A DNA stretch of 64,000 bases from Methanobacterium veterum (GCF_000745485.1 NZ_JQJK01000009.1:434001-498000), one strand, 5' to 3'; positions 8,739-18,342 are shown, numbered from the stretch's first letter. A program made the numbers and translations. Notes: a model not told the origin generated them from the sequence alone.

Positions 8739-10094
8739 ATGAAAATAACATTCATAAACCCCCCACAGACCAACTCAAAGTACAAGTTTATAGGCGTAGT
8801 AGCTCCCCCTCTTGGAATAGCTTATATGGCTGCCGTTTTAGAGGAAAATAGCTTTGATGTAAGTGTTATTGATGCTTCTGCTATGGATATGACATGGGAA
8901 ACTCTGGAGGATGAAATAGGGGAAAATTCTCCGGAGTTAGTGGCCATTACAGCATTAACTCCTACTATAGAGCAGGCTTTGAAAACAGCACAGCTGGTGA
9001 AAAAAGTTTGTCCAGACACTGTGGTTGTAATGGGAGGTTATCATCCTACATTTAATTATCAGGAACTTTTAGAGAAGGATTTTGTGGATATTGTAACAAT
9101 AGGAGAAGGCGAGTACACCATGCTTGAACTGGCTAAAACGCTTGAAAATGATGGTGATCTGGCTGAAGTTAAAGGAATAGCATTTGATAACGTAGTTACG
9201 CCTCCTCGCCCACTTATAATGGATTTAGATAGTCTTCCATTTCCAGCACTGCATCTCCTTCCTATGGATCATTACAGGCTTTTGAATATGAAAACCAATG
9301 TAGCTACAATGATCACCAGCAGGGGCTGTCCCATGCAGTGTTCATTTTGCGCTTCAGCTGCTCTTCACGGCCCTAAAATGCGCTTAAGATCACCTGAAAA
9401 AATAGTGGATGAGATGGAATATCTAATAAAGGAGTATGGTGTGGAAACAATAGCATTTATGGATGATACATTCACCCTTTACAGTAAAAGGGTGAAACAG
9501 ATATGTGCCGAGATCAAAAAAAGGAACATGAATGTTTTCTGGGGCTGTACAGCTAGAGTCGATACCTTATCTGAGGAAGTATTAAAAGAGATGAGGGAGG
9601 CAGGATGTATAACTATATTTATGGGCGTGGAGTCAGCAGATCAGCAAGTCCTGGATCAAGTAAACAAAAAAACTACTGTTGATAAGATCAAGCACGCATT
9701 TGAAGTATCTCGGAAAGAAAAAATCCGTACTATTGCTTCAGTAGTATTGGGAATGCCTGGAGATACTAAAGAGAGTATGGGAAGGACTATAAAGTTTGTG
9801 CAGGAATTAAAGCCATCTTATGCTATTTTTAGCCTGGCAACACCCTATCCTGGAACCAGGTTTTACCAGCAGATGAAGGAGAAAAATCTGATTAAAGTTA
9901 AGGACTGGTCTAAATATACCCTTATTTCGCCTATTATAGATACCATGGAATGTTCCTTAGAAGAGCTTAGAAAGATTCAAAGCAACGCTTTTCGTAAGTT
10001 CTACCTGCGTCCAAGGTATATCCTTAGTCAGGTATGGATGGACGGCCCTATACTCTTAAAAACACTGGTTGCTGTTATCCGAAAAGTAGCATAG
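8739..10094 (+). CDS. B12-binding radical SAM protein
   Basis: A 451-aa enzyme of the BchE-like class. Residues 1-140 form a cobalamin-binding Rossmann domain (NPPQ at the start, VVVMGGYHPTF, DIVTIGEGE). The radical SAM domain follows, with the [4Fe-4S] motif CPMQCSFC at about residue 192 and later strand motifs (TIAFMDDTF, IFMGVESAD, VLGMPGDT). Family members methylate unactivated carbons or rearrange substrates using S-adenosylmethionine; the substrate cannot be told from sequence. The C-terminal 60 residues are basic and hydrophobic. Not in an obvious operon; SD GAGGTGA. Confidence 0.85.
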   Translation: MKITFINPPQTNSKYKFIGVVAPPLGIAYMAAVLEENSFDVSVIDASAMDMTWETLEDEIGENSPELVAITALTPTIEQALKTAQLVKKVCPDTVVVMGGYHPTFNYQELLEKDFVDIVTIGEGEYTMLELAKTLENDGDLAEVKGIAFDNVVTPPRPLIMDLDSLPFPALHLLPMDHYRLLNMKTNVATMITSRGCPMQCSFCASAALHGPKMRLRSPEKIVDEMEYLIKEYGVETIAFMDDTFTLYSKRVKQICAEIKKRNMNVFWGCTARVDTLSEEVLKEMREAGCITIFMGVESADQQVLDQVNKKTTVDKIKHAFEVSRKEKIRTIASVVLGMPGDTKESMGRTIKFVQELKPSYAIFSLATPYPGTRFYQQMKEKNLIKVKDWSKYTLISPIIDTMECSLEELRKIQSNAFRKFYLRPRYILSQVWMDGPILLKTLVAVIRKVA

Positions 10095-10208
10095 CACTGT
10101 TTTAATACGCTGTTTAAAATAAGTGGTTTTTTATCCAGATTTGTTAAGATGAGTGTTAACTGAGAATGCATTGATTATTTTATAAAATAAATGAGGGATG
10201 TAAATTAA

Positions 10209-11126
10209 TTATTCATCCCATTTTTCTTTCATTCTTTCAATGGTCATATTATAATCTGGAACATTGGTCTGGCACCCTTCAGCCTCTACAATGAACGATG
10301 AAACAGCAGAAGCGAATTTTCCACAGTATTCTAGATCTTTGTCATTTAAATAAGCATTTAAGAATGCAGCACGATACGAATCTCCAGCTCCCGTTGGGTC
10401 TACGGGGGTTCTGAGTATTGAATCTATTTTAATTTTTTTATCAGCGTATATCACGCTTCCGTCTTTACCATATGTTTTAACTATAATTTCAGGCCCTATA
10501 GATCTCAGTTCGTTGATATCCATATTCAATGTTTTTAAAATTCTGTCAATTTCGTAATGGTTTCCAAAAAGAATGTTACAGACTTTTATAACACTTTTAA
10601 GCTTTTCTGGAGAGTACATGTGAAGATCTTGTCCTGGATCAAATGATATCAATTTTTGAAATTCGCTGGCCACTTCACCGGACCTTCGATTGAAGCAGGG
10701 GTCGCCTGTTGCTAGATGAACTGCAGTTGCCTTTTTAATAGCTCTTTCAGGAGGTTCAGATTCTTTAAAGTAAGCTGCAGCCCCCCAGTAGAAATAACTT
10801 ATCTGATCATTGTTAGAATCTGTAAAAACCCATGCCATGGGTGTTTTTTCATTTTCAATCACTATCATATCGTCAGTGTCTACTCCCATAGTTTTAAGCT
10901 TATTGTGATAATTTGAAGCTTTAAATTCGTCTCCAACAGCAGATACCAGTGCTGACTTAAGTCCTAATGTAGATGCCACCACTGCTACATTTGCAGCTGC
11001 TCCTCCATCGAAGTTTTTTATCTGTTTTATCAGTGTTGACGAATTTGGAGATGGAAATTCCTTAACAAGAACTATGGAATCTAAAGCTGTGTGCCCAATG
11101 GCTAGAAGATCTGTTTTTTTAATCAG
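10209..11126 (-). CDS. PfkB-family sugar or nucleoside kinase
   Basis: A 305-aa ribokinase-type kinase: N-terminal GHTALDS and [17 protein letters not shown] substrate-binding region, FDPGQDL in the middle, and the catalytic anion-hole motif [13 protein letters not shown] near residue 245. Phosphorylates a sugar or nucleoside with ATP; archaeal relatives include broad nucleoside kinases. No ATG, GTG or TTG lies at proper distance from the SD GAGGTGA (11132-11138): the GTG is inside the SD, while CTG 11124-11126 is five bases away and ATT 11121-11123 eight. I start at CTG. Divergent from the glutamine-synthetase-like gene. Confidence 0.75.
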   Translation of the reverse strand: MIKKTDLLAIGHTALDSIVLVKEFPSPNSSTLIKQIKNFDGGAAANVAVVASTLGLKSALVSAVGDEFKASNYHNKLKTMGVDTDDMIVIENEKTPMAWVFTDSNNDQISYFYWGAAAYFKESEPPERAIKKATAVHLATGDPCFNRRSGEVASEFQKLISFDPGQDLHMYSPEKLKSVIKVCNILFGNHYEIDRILKTLNMDINELRSIGPEIIVKTYGKDGSVIYADKKIKIDSILRTPVDPTGAGDSYRAAFLNAYLNDKDLEYCGKFASAVSSFIVEAEGCQTNVPDYNMTIERMKEKWDE

Positions 11127-11345
11127 AAAAATCACCTCATAATATAATAATTATTATAAATAACTCTGGAAAAATTTCCCATAGTTTTTACAAGTTTCAT
11201 TTTAAAACTATTAAAATGTTTGGAAAGTTATTTAGGTTTGGGGAGAGTATATAGTTCTAAATGATTAAAACAAATTTAAGTTAAGCTTTTTAAATAATGT
11301 CTGGAATGATTAATTTAATTATTAAGCTGTTGTGGGGTAAGTGGT

Positions 11346-12662
11346 ATGGTTAATAAAAAATCTGTTGTACCTTCCGATATTGAGTTTATCAGAATACTTT
11401 GGTGTGATAATGCAAACATAATAAGGGCAAAATCGATTTATAAGAATTCTTCGGAGGATTCTAGGTATTATGTAGGCATTTCTGAAGGTCAGCAGGGAGT
11501 ACCTGCAGTATATGATGCTGTCGTTGAAGAAAGCGGACTTAGTCCAGTAGGTGAAGTCCAGCTTAAAGCGGATCTTTCAAGTTTTACGCCTGTCCCATAT
11601 TCTCCAGGTCATGGGCGTTTTATAGGGGATATGAAAAAAAGGGGAGAGACGTGGGATTACTGCCCCCGAGGGTTTTTAAAAAGGATGGTCAATAAAGCTG
11701 CAGAAATGGGATTTTCAGTTAAAGGGGCATTTGAAAATGAATTTTACCTTTTAAAGAAAACTGAAGATGGAATTTTGTCTGCTGATAGTACTTCCTTTGC
11801 ATCAACTTATTCTATGGATATAAATAGAGAAATTATTGATGAAATGGTTAAAGCACTCATTTTGCAGGGTATGGAAGTCCAGCAGTACCATGCTGAATCT
11901 GGACCTGGACAACAGGAAATTACAGTTAAGTACGACGAGGCTCTCAAGGCATGTGATAATCAAATAATATTTAGGGAAACTGTAAGGGCAATTGCAGGTA
12001 AATATGGTTTAACAGCATCATTTCTTCCTAAAATATTTGTGGATAAAGCTGGAAGCGGATGTCATTTGCATTTGAGCCTGTGGAGGGAAGGTAAAAATAT
12101 TTTACCTGATTTTGAAGAAAGATATGGAATTTCTAAGGTAGGGAGTCAGTTTATAGCTGGTGTTTTGCATCACTTGCCTGCACTTATGGCCGTAACCACC
12201 CCAATTACCAACTCTTATCATAGAATTAAACCGCATTACTGGAGTGGAGCTTTTCAGTGCTGGGGAATTGGTAATAGGGAGGCTGCTATTAGGGTTATTC
12301 AGGAATTTGATGGGGAGATCAAGAATTTTGAGTTAAAAACAGTAGATGCGTCTTCTAATCCTTATCTGGCACTGGGGGCAGTTATTGCAGCAGGAATTGA
12401 TGGAGTAACACAGGAAATGGAACTGGAAAGGCCTGTTCAGGAAGATCCTGGAAATATTTTACAGGGAAAAGATTATAAAATAAAAATTCTACCTTCCAGA
12501 CTGGAAAATGCAATTGAAGAGCTGGAAAAAGATGAAATAATCATGGATGCAATGGGAAAGGAACTTTCCAAAGCTTATATTGCAGTTAAAAAAGCAGAAA
12601 TAGAATATTTAAAAAATTTTAATTTAGAAAAAGAAGTGGAACTACTCCTTGAGAAATATTAG
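11346..12662 (+). CDS. Glutamine synthetase-like ligase
   Basis: A 438-aa protein of the glutamine synthetase superfamily. Metal-binding glutamates appear in FENEFYLL and in ESGPGQQEITVKY, the ATP/metal histidine region is GSGCHLHLSLW, and the late motif is NREAAIRV. It departs from canonical GlnA in the NSYHRIKPHYWSGAFQCWGIGNRE stretch and lacks an adenylylation loop, so it may be a gamma-glutamyl-amine ligase and not the ammonium-assimilating enzyme. Convergent with the coiled-coil gene at 12678, with only 15 bases between. SD region GGGGTAAGTGG. Confidence 0.75.
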   Translation: MVNKKSVVPSDIEFIRILWCDNANIIRAKSIYKNSSEDSRYYVGISEGQQGVPAVYDAVVEESGLSPVGEVQLKADLSSFTPVPYSPGHGRFIGDMKKRGETWDYCPRGFLKRMVNKAAEMGFSVKGAFENEFYLLKKTEDGILSADSTSFASTYSMDINREIIDEMVKALILQGMEVQQYHAESGPGQQEITVKYDEALKACDNQIIFRETVRAIAGKYGLTASFLPKIFVDKAGSGCHLHLSLWREGKNILPDFEERYGISKVGSQFIAGVLHHLPALMAVTTPITNSYHRIKPHYWSGAFQCWGIGNREAAIRVIQEFDGEIKNFELKTVDASSNPYLALGAVIAAGIDGVTQEMELERPVQEDPGNILQGKDYKIKILPSRLENAIEELEKDEIIMDAMGKELSKAYIAVKKAEIEYLKNFNLEKEVELLLEKY

Positions 12663-12677
12663 TTGTAAAAAAAGTTT

Positions 12678-13670
12678 CTAAAGGTCTTCGAAATTATCTT
12701 CTTTTATTCCCAAGACATCTGTAGTTTTTTTAGCTCTTACAGGTTCTATTTCTATTTCTTTTGGAGGTTGTAACTTTTTAATATCTTCCTGCAGTTCTTC
12801 TATACCCTCTGGAATTCTATTAAACAATCTATTAAATAATCCAAGGTTTTTTAAAGTAGTTATGGCTTCCATTGACATTGAAAGATACTGTTCTAACTTC
12901 CGTTTTTTAGATTCTAATTCATTTATAGTTTTATCTTTCTTATTTACTACTTCCTGAAGATGTCTGTAATTATTAACTAATTTATTGTGTTCTACCTGGA
13001 TCATCCCGAGTTTATTTGTACTTGATCGAAGTTTTTCTATTTCCTTCTCATGCTGGGATTTAATATCCTGGATATTACTATAATTGCCTTTTAATTCGTC
13101 ATAATTAGTTTTTAACTGGTTATATCCATTTTTTAATTCATTAATCTCTTTTGTTTTGCTCTCAATTTCATTTTTAAGTCCTATATTTCCAATTCGATAA
13201 ACTTCCATCTGATTGTGTATGGTTTCCTTTTCTTCGAGCTTATCTTTTAAAGAGTTAGATTTATGTTCAAATTCTTCTTTGAGTTTACTGTATTTATTTT
13301 TAAGATCTTCAAGTTCAGTTTCTTTATTATTGAGTAAAAGAGATAATTCATTTGATTTAGTTGCATAATTATCTTCAAGCGTAGTAATTTTAGAGTTGTA
13401 GGTTTCTTTAAGTTCTTCAATTTCTGATTTTGCTTTCTGAATTTCTATGTCTTTTTCCTGAAGTTTAAGGCCTTTTAATTTAATCTCTAAGCCTTTAGAT
13501 TCTAGTTTTGCTGATAATTCCTTAGATTTATTCAACTCATTTTCAAAGTCTTTTTTGCTGACGATGATAACATCTTCAATGTTTTTAAGATCATTAGCTT
13601 CAAGTTCTTCGCTCTCAATCTCAATGACATATTTGTTGTACTTGCTGATTTTTTTCTTTAAGATACCCAT
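12678..13670 (-). CDS. Long coiled-coil protein
   Basis: A 330-aa protein starting at ATG 13670 (GTGG seven bases upstream). From about residue 40 to 280 it is an almost unbroken coiled coil (Leu/Lys/Glu heptads) with no membrane segment. The C-terminus contains PKEIEIEPVRAKKTTDVLG. No enzymatic motif. Possibly a structural or chromosome/cell-shape protein; the family is not recognised. Nothing around it reveals a pathway. Confidence 0.65.
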   Translation of the reverse strand: MGILKKKISKYNKYVIEIESEELEANDLKNIEDVIIVSKKDFENELNKSKELSAKLESKGLEIKLKGLKLQEKDIEIQKAKSEIEELKETYNSKITTLEDNYATKSNELSLLLNNKETELEDLKNKYSKLKEEFEHKSNSLKDKLEEKETIHNQMEVYRIGNIGLKNEIESKTKEINELKNGYNQLKTNYDELKGNYSNIQDIKSQHEKEIEKLRSSTNKLGMIQVEHNKLVNNYRHLQEVVNKKDKTINELESKKRKLEQYLSMSMEAITTLKNLGLFNRLFNRIPEGIEELQEDIKKLQPPKEIEIEPVRAKKTTDVLGIKEDNFEDL

Positions 13671-13756
13671 ACTAACCACTCTACCAACATCTAGTTAACT
13701 TTCCTTTATTCATTCATGGGTATATATAAAGCCACTTATATTACCATGTAAACTAA

Positions 13757-14623
13757 TTATCTTACACTTTCAAATCCGCACTTTTCAACTAATCTCTGCC
13801 CCTTAAACGTCAAAATGAAATTTAAAAAGTCATTTATTCTTTTATCTTCTTTATTACATATAACGCAACTTATGATGTGCCTTGTATCATTTTTTATAAT
13901 ATCTGAGCCTTCCCATAGGCTGCTGTTTATAAATGTATAAAATTCAGGATTTTTTTGGACAAATCTTAGGGCATCATAGGGTAATTTAAATTCCCGCGCT
14001 AATTTATACTGAATTTTATTATCGTCCAGTGTATTCCATGCCAGCCTTTGGGGTGAATCAAGAATTTCAACAAAATTTCTCCCATTTAACTCCTTGATGT
14101 CATGATGTGTTCTTGCGCCGGATACGAGAACCAGGTGGTCATATGCAATTGGTACAAAGTCTAAATTTTGTATAAATGCGTGCACGGGGTCGTCAAGTGT
14201 TAGAATATCCACCATATCGAGGTTAGCGAGATGAATTGCATTTTTATCACTTGTTCTGTATACTGCAGCATTTAAACCATATTTTGATGATAACGTTTCC
14301 ATAAGCCTCGAAGAAGCATATCCTCCGCAAATAATGATTTTTTCATGATCTTTAAGTCTATTTGTATATTTTTTATACTTTTGAAGGATTTTTGTTGCGT
14401 TCCCTGTCAGCTCAGAACCTGCACCAGTTGCAGCGAGAAGTTTAAAACCAAGTTTTTCTTCAGCTTCCTTAATGCGCCGGTTCAGCACTGCATGAGATAT
14501 GTTTAATTCTTGAGCAGCTTTCCGCTGGGAGTATGTTCTGGATACGTGTTCAAGCGCTTCAAAAAGTTTATAACTAAATGTATGTCCTTCTATTATAAGG
14601 CTTACCTTTGGATGGTATTTCAT
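13757..14623 (-). CDS. ModE/LysR-like regulator with binding-protein-like domain
   Basis: A 288-aa protein. Residues 18-95 are a winged helix of the LysR/ModE type (FEALEHVSRTYSQRKAAQELNISHAVLNRRIKEAEEKLGFKLL, then a GAGSELT wing). Residues 105-280 look like a periplasmic-binding-protein-like sensor domain (IIICGGYASSRLMETL, DMVDILTLDDPVHAFI, YDHLVLVSG). In archaea this pairing is typical of predicted molybdate/tungstate regulators. Given the Mo/W genes in this window, it is a good candidate for the protein that binds the CGATA...TATCG elements further right. Divergent from the hexuloisomerase gene. SD GGGGTT. Confidence 0.72.
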   Translation of the reverse strand: MKYHPKVSLIIEGHTFSYKLFEALEHVSRTYSQRKAAQELNISHAVLNRRIKEAEEKLGFKLLAATGAGSELTGNATKILQKYKKYTNRLKDHEKIIICGGYASSRLMETLSSKYGLNAAVYRTSDKNAIHLANLDMVDILTLDDPVHAFIQNLDFVPIAYDHLVLVSGARTHHDIKELNGRNFVEILDSPQRLAWNTLDDNKIQYKLAREFKLPYDALRFVQKNPEFYTFINSSLWEGSDIIKNDTRHIISCVICNKEDKRINDFLNFILTFKGQRLVEKCGFESVR

Positions 14624-14761
14624 TTTAACCCCGGCTTAGTTGTCAAAGTATGGATGTAATTTCAGTCTTTCTATTATTAAAATGATATAACCAAATCAAT
14701 ATTTATAGGTAAATATACTAAGAAAGAATATAGAAATATAGATTCTGCAACCGGTGAGAAA

Positions 14762-15346
14762 ATGATTTTAAATGAGGCTATAGATGAAATAGTGGACAAT
14801 ATTAAGGGTGTATCATCAGAAATTGACAGTGAACGCATTGAAGAAATGCTGGACATGCTAATTAATGCAAACAATGTTTTTATAATAGGTCTTGGAAGAT
14901 CTGGACTGGTTGCAAGGGCCTTTGCTATGAGGTTAATGCATCTTGGAATAAGTGTGTATGTGGTCGGGGAAACTATAACTCCAGCTATATATGCTGATGA
15001 CTGTTTACTTGCAATTTCAGGGTCAGGAGAGACCAGTTTTATTATAAGCACAGCTAAAATAAGTAAAAAAAGAGGGGCAAAAATAATTGCTGTAACATCT
15101 TATGAAGACTCAACCCTTGGGGGTCTTTCTGATTTGATAATGCCAATTAAAGGCAGAACTAAAATTGACACAGAAAAAGATTATATTAAACGTCAGATAA
15201 ACGGAAGGCATCAACCACTGTCTCCACTTGGAACTTTATTTGAAGTATCAACTTTTATATTCCTTGAAGGTGTCATAGCTGAGCTCATGCATAAAATGGG
15301 AAAAACAGAAGAAGATTTGAAGGCGAGGCATACTGTTTTGGAGTGA
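14762..15346 (+). CDS. hxlB: 6-phospho-3-hexuloisomerase
   Basis: A 194-aa SIS-domain isomerase: [23 protein letters not shown], then [28 protein letters not shown], the two phosphosugar-binding loops of PHI proteins. It interconverts hexulose 6-phosphate and fructose 6-phosphate; in methanogens this works with hexulose-phosphate synthase to make ribulose 5-phosphate from hexose phosphates. Length is typical. SD GGTGAG six bases before ATG. Its last codons are duplicated downstream (see the repeat at 15454). Confidence 0.88.
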   Translation: MILNEAIDEIVDNIKGVSSEIDSERIEEMLDMLINANNVFIIGLGRSGLVARAFAMRLMHLGISVYVVGETITPAIYADDCLLAISGSGETSFIISTAKISKKRGAKIIAVTSYEDSTLGGLSDLIMPIKGRTKIDTEKDYIKRQINGRHQPLSPLGTLFEVSTFIFLEGVIAELMHKMGKTEEDLKARHTVLE

Positions 15347-15489
15347 TTTTTTAAGGGGAGTTGATAGTTACAGTGTGTTTTTGATCAATCCTTTTTTCTA
15401 AAAAGCCGGCAAAATTTTCAATTTTGCGGCCGTGAATCGATAGATTCACCGGGTTGAAGGGGAGGCATACTGTTTTGGAGTGATTTTTT
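15317..15489. repeat. 36-bp direct repeat flanking two hairpins
   Basis: Bases 15317-15352, covering the last codons and the stop of hxlB, recur at 15454-15489 with one mismatch (C to G at the eighth base). Between them are two strong hairpins: near-palindromic GCCGGCAAAATT/AATTTTGCGGC at 15405-15430 and GTGAATC-GATA-GATTCAC at 15432-15449. The layout looks like insertion of a small structured element with duplication of its target, or a tandem duplication. The rest of 15353-15641 holds no gene, only the promoter of the next one. Confidence 0.7.
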
Positions 15490-15641
15490 GGAATTAAACA
15501 GATCACTCCAACAAAAATCTTTGATTTTCAACACGTTTTGGATGATTTTCTTTTTTTAAATGACTTTTTTGTTTTTATATACCCTGATTAATTTCAGGCA
15601 ATATTAAACTATATATGTAAAATGGACGGAGAGTACTAGTT

Positions 15642-16379
15642 ATGTCCAGAAAAGGAAAAATTATTCTAATTATTCTAATTATCTTACTTGGTATAACAAT
15701 TGCTTATCTAGTCTGGCCTCAACCTACAACAACCAGTAACAGCCAGAGAATAGTTATCAGCACAGTAAATCTTCCAAGCCCTATAGTTCAGGGTAACGTG
15801 TCTGTGGAGCAAGCTATACAAAATAGACGTTCTGTAAGGCATTATACTAATCAATCTATAACTTTACAAGACGTTTCACAGCTTATGTGGGCTGCGCAGG
15901 GAATCACTGATAAAGCTAACAACTTAAGATCGGTACCCTCCGGCGGACAGGTCTATCCACTGGAAGTATATATTATTGTAGGTAAAGATGGGGTAACAGG
16001 GTTAAGTGAAGGAGTATATCATTATAATCCTTATAACAACACACTGGAGAAAACATCAGAAAGTGATGTTCGTTCAGATTTATCACAGGCTGCAAACGGA
16101 CAGGCATGGGTAAAAGAAGCTCCAGTAGATATCGTAATTACTGGAGATTACAGTAAAATGGTGGCTAAATATAAAGATGAAACACTTTGTACTCGATTTG
16201 TGAATTTAGAAGCAGGGCATGCTGGAGAAAATATTTACCTGGAAGCTGAAGCCAGAGGTCTGGTAACAGTAGCATTAGGTTCATTTAAAGACGACCAGGT
16301 CCATACAGTTCTCGGCCTTTCAGAGAATGAAAATACGATATATATTTATCCAGTAGGATATTCTGCGTATAACACATAG
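15642..16379 (+). CDS. Membrane-anchored SagB-type nitroreductase
   Basis: A 245-aa protein. Residues 6-25 are one hydrophobic segment after a basic start (MSRKGK), so the enzyme is probably tethered to the membrane with its domain outside. The remainder is an FMN-dependent nitroreductase of the SagB/ThcOx group: EQAIQNRRSVRHYTNQSIT (FMN phosphate binding), PSGGQVYPLEVYIIVG, and NLEAGHAGENIYLEAEARGL. No cyclodehydratase or precursor peptide gene is nearby, so a thiazole-forming role is not supported. SD GGAGAG. Confidence 0.8.
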   Translation: MSRKGKIILIILIILLGITIAYLVWPQPTTTSNSQRIVISTVNLPSPIVQGNVSVEQAIQNRRSVRHYTNQSITLQDVSQLMWAAQGITDKANNLRSVPSGGQVYPLEVYIIVGKDGVTGLSEGVYHYNPYNNTLEKTSESDVRSDLSQAANGQAWVKEAPVDIVITGDYSKMVAKYKDETLCTRFVNLEAGHAGENIYLEAEARGLVTVALGSFKDDQVHTVLGLSENENTIYIYPVGYSAYNT

Positions 16380-16388
16380 GTGTTATAC
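16367..16388 (+). terminator. Terminator overlapping the nitroreductase stop
   Basis: Nine-base perfect arms GTATAACAC and GTGTTATAC with a four-base loop, followed by TGTTTTTATATT. The stop codon TAG lies at the loop and start of the right arm. It could serve both convergent genes (nitroreductase and fdhD). Confidence 0.6.
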
Positions 16389-16393
16389 TGTTT

Positions 16394-17152
16394 TTATATT
16401 AAAATCCTGTAGGGATGTGTATATATGTTAAACCGTTCTCCCCTGACAAATCCTGCTAATGTTATTCCTGCTTTTTGGGCAACTGAATAACCCGAAGAAG
16501 TGGGGGCAGCATTAGAAGTTAAAATTGGAATTCCAGTCCTTGCAACCTTTATTAACATGTCTGCAGGCATTCTTCCGCTGTATACGAGGAAACTCCTTGA
16601 AAAATCTATTTTTTTAAGTGCACTTGCACCTATAACTTTATCCACTGCAACGTGGCGGCTTACATCTTCTATACCTATAAATTCATTAGTATCTTTATTT
16701 ACAAGGCCTGCTATGTGAGTACCGCCGGTTTCCTGCCATACATGGGCTTCTTCTTTTAATTTTTTAAATCCTTCAAATATATCTTCTTTGGAAACAGTAT
16801 AATCTGAATCTACTTCATTTATATAATCAATTTTGGTTCTCCACCCTCCAAAGCAGTCAGATCCCACGATCAGTTCTTTTCTAATATCAAAATCAGCAAG
16901 GTCAACAGTTACGTTGATGGTATAATCCTCAACCTTTATTTCGGTTATATTATCTACAGATACAGCCAATCCTTCTCCAAGTAAGTATCCTACTGCAAAC
17001 TCTTTTAAAGAGTTAGGGCTTATGGAGAAACTTCTAGTGACTGTTTCATTTATGATAATTTTGATTTGCTCGTCATTAACGATTTTTTCCTCTACCTGAG
17101 AGATTCCGTTATCAATACGTGTAGCATTTACTTTCTTAAACATTTCTGCCAT
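16394..17152 (-). CDS. fdhD: Formate dehydrogenase accessory sulfurtransferase FdhD
   Basis: A 252-aa protein with the FdhD signatures TRSFSISPNSLKEFAVGYLLGEG, WQETGGTHIAGL, DVSRHVAVDKVIGA and VYSGRMPADMLIKVARTGIPIL. FdhD passes sulfur to the metal cofactor of formate dehydrogenase. The active-site loop, often CGxCG, has one cysteine here (SDCFGGW). It lies near the formate dehydrogenase genes, which it should serve. SD GAGGTAA before ATG 17152. Confidence 0.9.
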   Translation of the reverse strand: MAEMFKKVNATRIDNGISQVEEKIVNDEQIKIIINETVTRSFSISPNSLKEFAVGYLLGEGLAVSVDNITEIKVEDYTINVTVDLADFDIRKELIVGSDCFGGWRTKIDYINEVDSDYTVSKEDIFEGFKKLKEEAHVWQETGGTHIAGLVNKDTNEFIGIEDVSRHVAVDKVIGASALKKIDFSRSFLVYSGRMPADMLIKVARTGIPILTSNAAPTSSGYSVAQKAGITLAGFVRGERFNIYTHPYRILI

Positions 17153-17264
17153 GGAATTACCTCGTAGTCAAAAAGTCTGTCTATATTTAATTAGTGCACT
17201 GATTATTAAAACTGATGTAAAAATAAAAAATTAATAAATTAATGCTTTAAAAAGAGTTAATTAT

Positions 17265-17585
17265 TTATTTCGTATCCATTACAACGTCATCTACCCATGA
17301 GATGGCTGCAGCTACATTTGGGAATCCTATAGTACTTGTGACAATAATTAACGCATGATATAACTCTTCAGGAGAGGCTCCAAGTTCAAGAGCTCTTCTT
17401 GCGTGGCTGTGTACGGCACCTTCTGATCTTATGGCAGCTGATGCTGCAAGCTGAATTAAATGTGAATGTTTATGATCTATAGGGCCGGATTGATCTGTTA
17501 TTCTACCTAAATCACTTAATGCATTCCCAAATTCTTTATATCTTTCTCTTATACTTACATAATGATCTGGAAGTTCATCTGCCAT
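17265..17585 (-). CDS. AhpD-like/carboxymuconolactone decarboxylase family protein without CxxC
   Basis: A 106-aa helical protein, started at ATG 17585 after GGGGAT. The family pattern is clear (HSHLIQLAASAAIRSEGAVHSHARRALELGASPEELYHALIIV), but where peroxidase-type members have CxxCxxxH this one has EGAVHSH, so the redox cysteines are missing. The His and Glu remain, so a decarboxylase or binding role is more likely than peroxidase activity. Located between fdhD and the NuoE-like gene. Confidence 0.75.
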   Translation of the reverse strand: MADELPDHYVSIRERYKEFGNALSDLGRITDQSGPIDHKHSHLIQLAASAAIRSEGAVHSHARRALELGASPEELYHALIIVTSTIGFPNVAAAISWVDDVVMDTK

Positions 17586-17845
17586 GGTTATTATCCCCAT
17601 TTCTTTTTATTTACCTGTTTATAATATGATTTTAATTTGATATATTTATTACTGATTATAGTTTCATTTACAGCCCCTTAAAAATCTTCCAAAAAACTTC
17701 AAATAATTGGGTGTGAAATAACTATAAATAGAAAAAATGTATATTTTTATATCATTACTCTTTTTAAAAGATTCAATCAGTCAACTGATAAGTCAAATTA
17801 AACCAGTACATTTAATCGATGTAATTGGTAAACCGGTGGAAAAGA

Positions 17846-18316
17846 ATGGAAGACAAATTAAACGAAATTTTATCAAGTTACAAAGGCGAAAAATCAGAAT
17901 TAATTCCTATTTTACAGGATATCCAGTCTAATTATGGATACCTGCCTGAAGATATAATAGTAGAGCTTTCAAACTTTTTGAAGATGCCTGAAAGCGAAAT
18001 ATATGGAGTTGCAACGTTTTATTCTCAGTTTAGATTTACTCCTGTGGGTAAAAAACATATAATGGTTTGTACAGGGACTGCATGCCACGTACAGGGTGCA
18101 CCTCAAATATTGGCTGGAATTGAAAGACATTTAGGTATCAAAGAAGGAGAAGTAACCACTGATTTAGAGTATTCTCTTGAATCTGTGGGATGCCTGGGCT
18201 GCTGTGCTTTAGCACCATGCGCCATGGTCAATGATGAAGTTGAGTCCCATATATCTTTAAAAAATATTAAAAGGCTTTTTAAAAGGAAAAAAAGTAAAGA
18301 AAAAGCAAGTAATTAG
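17846..18316 (+). CDS. NuoE-like [2Fe-2S] subunit of formate dehydrogenase complex
   Basis: A 156-aa thioredoxin-like ferredoxin subunit. Four cysteines of the NuoE/HndA cluster are visible: CTGTACHVQG (first pair) and CLGCCALAPC (second pair), about 40 residues apart. I start at ATG 17846, preceded by GGTGG at normal spacing. It is followed by the NuoF-like gene after 26 bases. Together they form the NAD(P)H-reacting electron module known from bacterial NADH-dependent or electron-bifurcating formate dehydrogenases and hydrogenases. Confidence 0.87.
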   Translation: MEDKLNEILSSYKGEKSELIPILQDIQSNYGYLPEDIIVELSNFLKMPESEIYGVATFYSQFRFTPVGKKHIMVCTGTACHVQGAPQILAGIERHLGIKEGEVTTDLEYSLESVGCLGCCALAPCAMVNDEVESHISLKNIKRLFKRKKSKEKASN

Positions 18317-18342
18317 ATCAAAACTTTAAAAAAGGGAAATCA

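Noticed and set aside
15642..16379. SagB-like enzyme as part of a thiazole/oxazole peptide cluster
   Set aside because: No cyclodehydratase (YcaO), leader peptide or export gene nearby; the neighbours are hxlB and fdhD.
17737..17931. 64-codon plus-strand frame overlapping the NuoE-like start
   Set aside because: Overlaps a well supported gene in another frame and has no SD or recognisable sequence.
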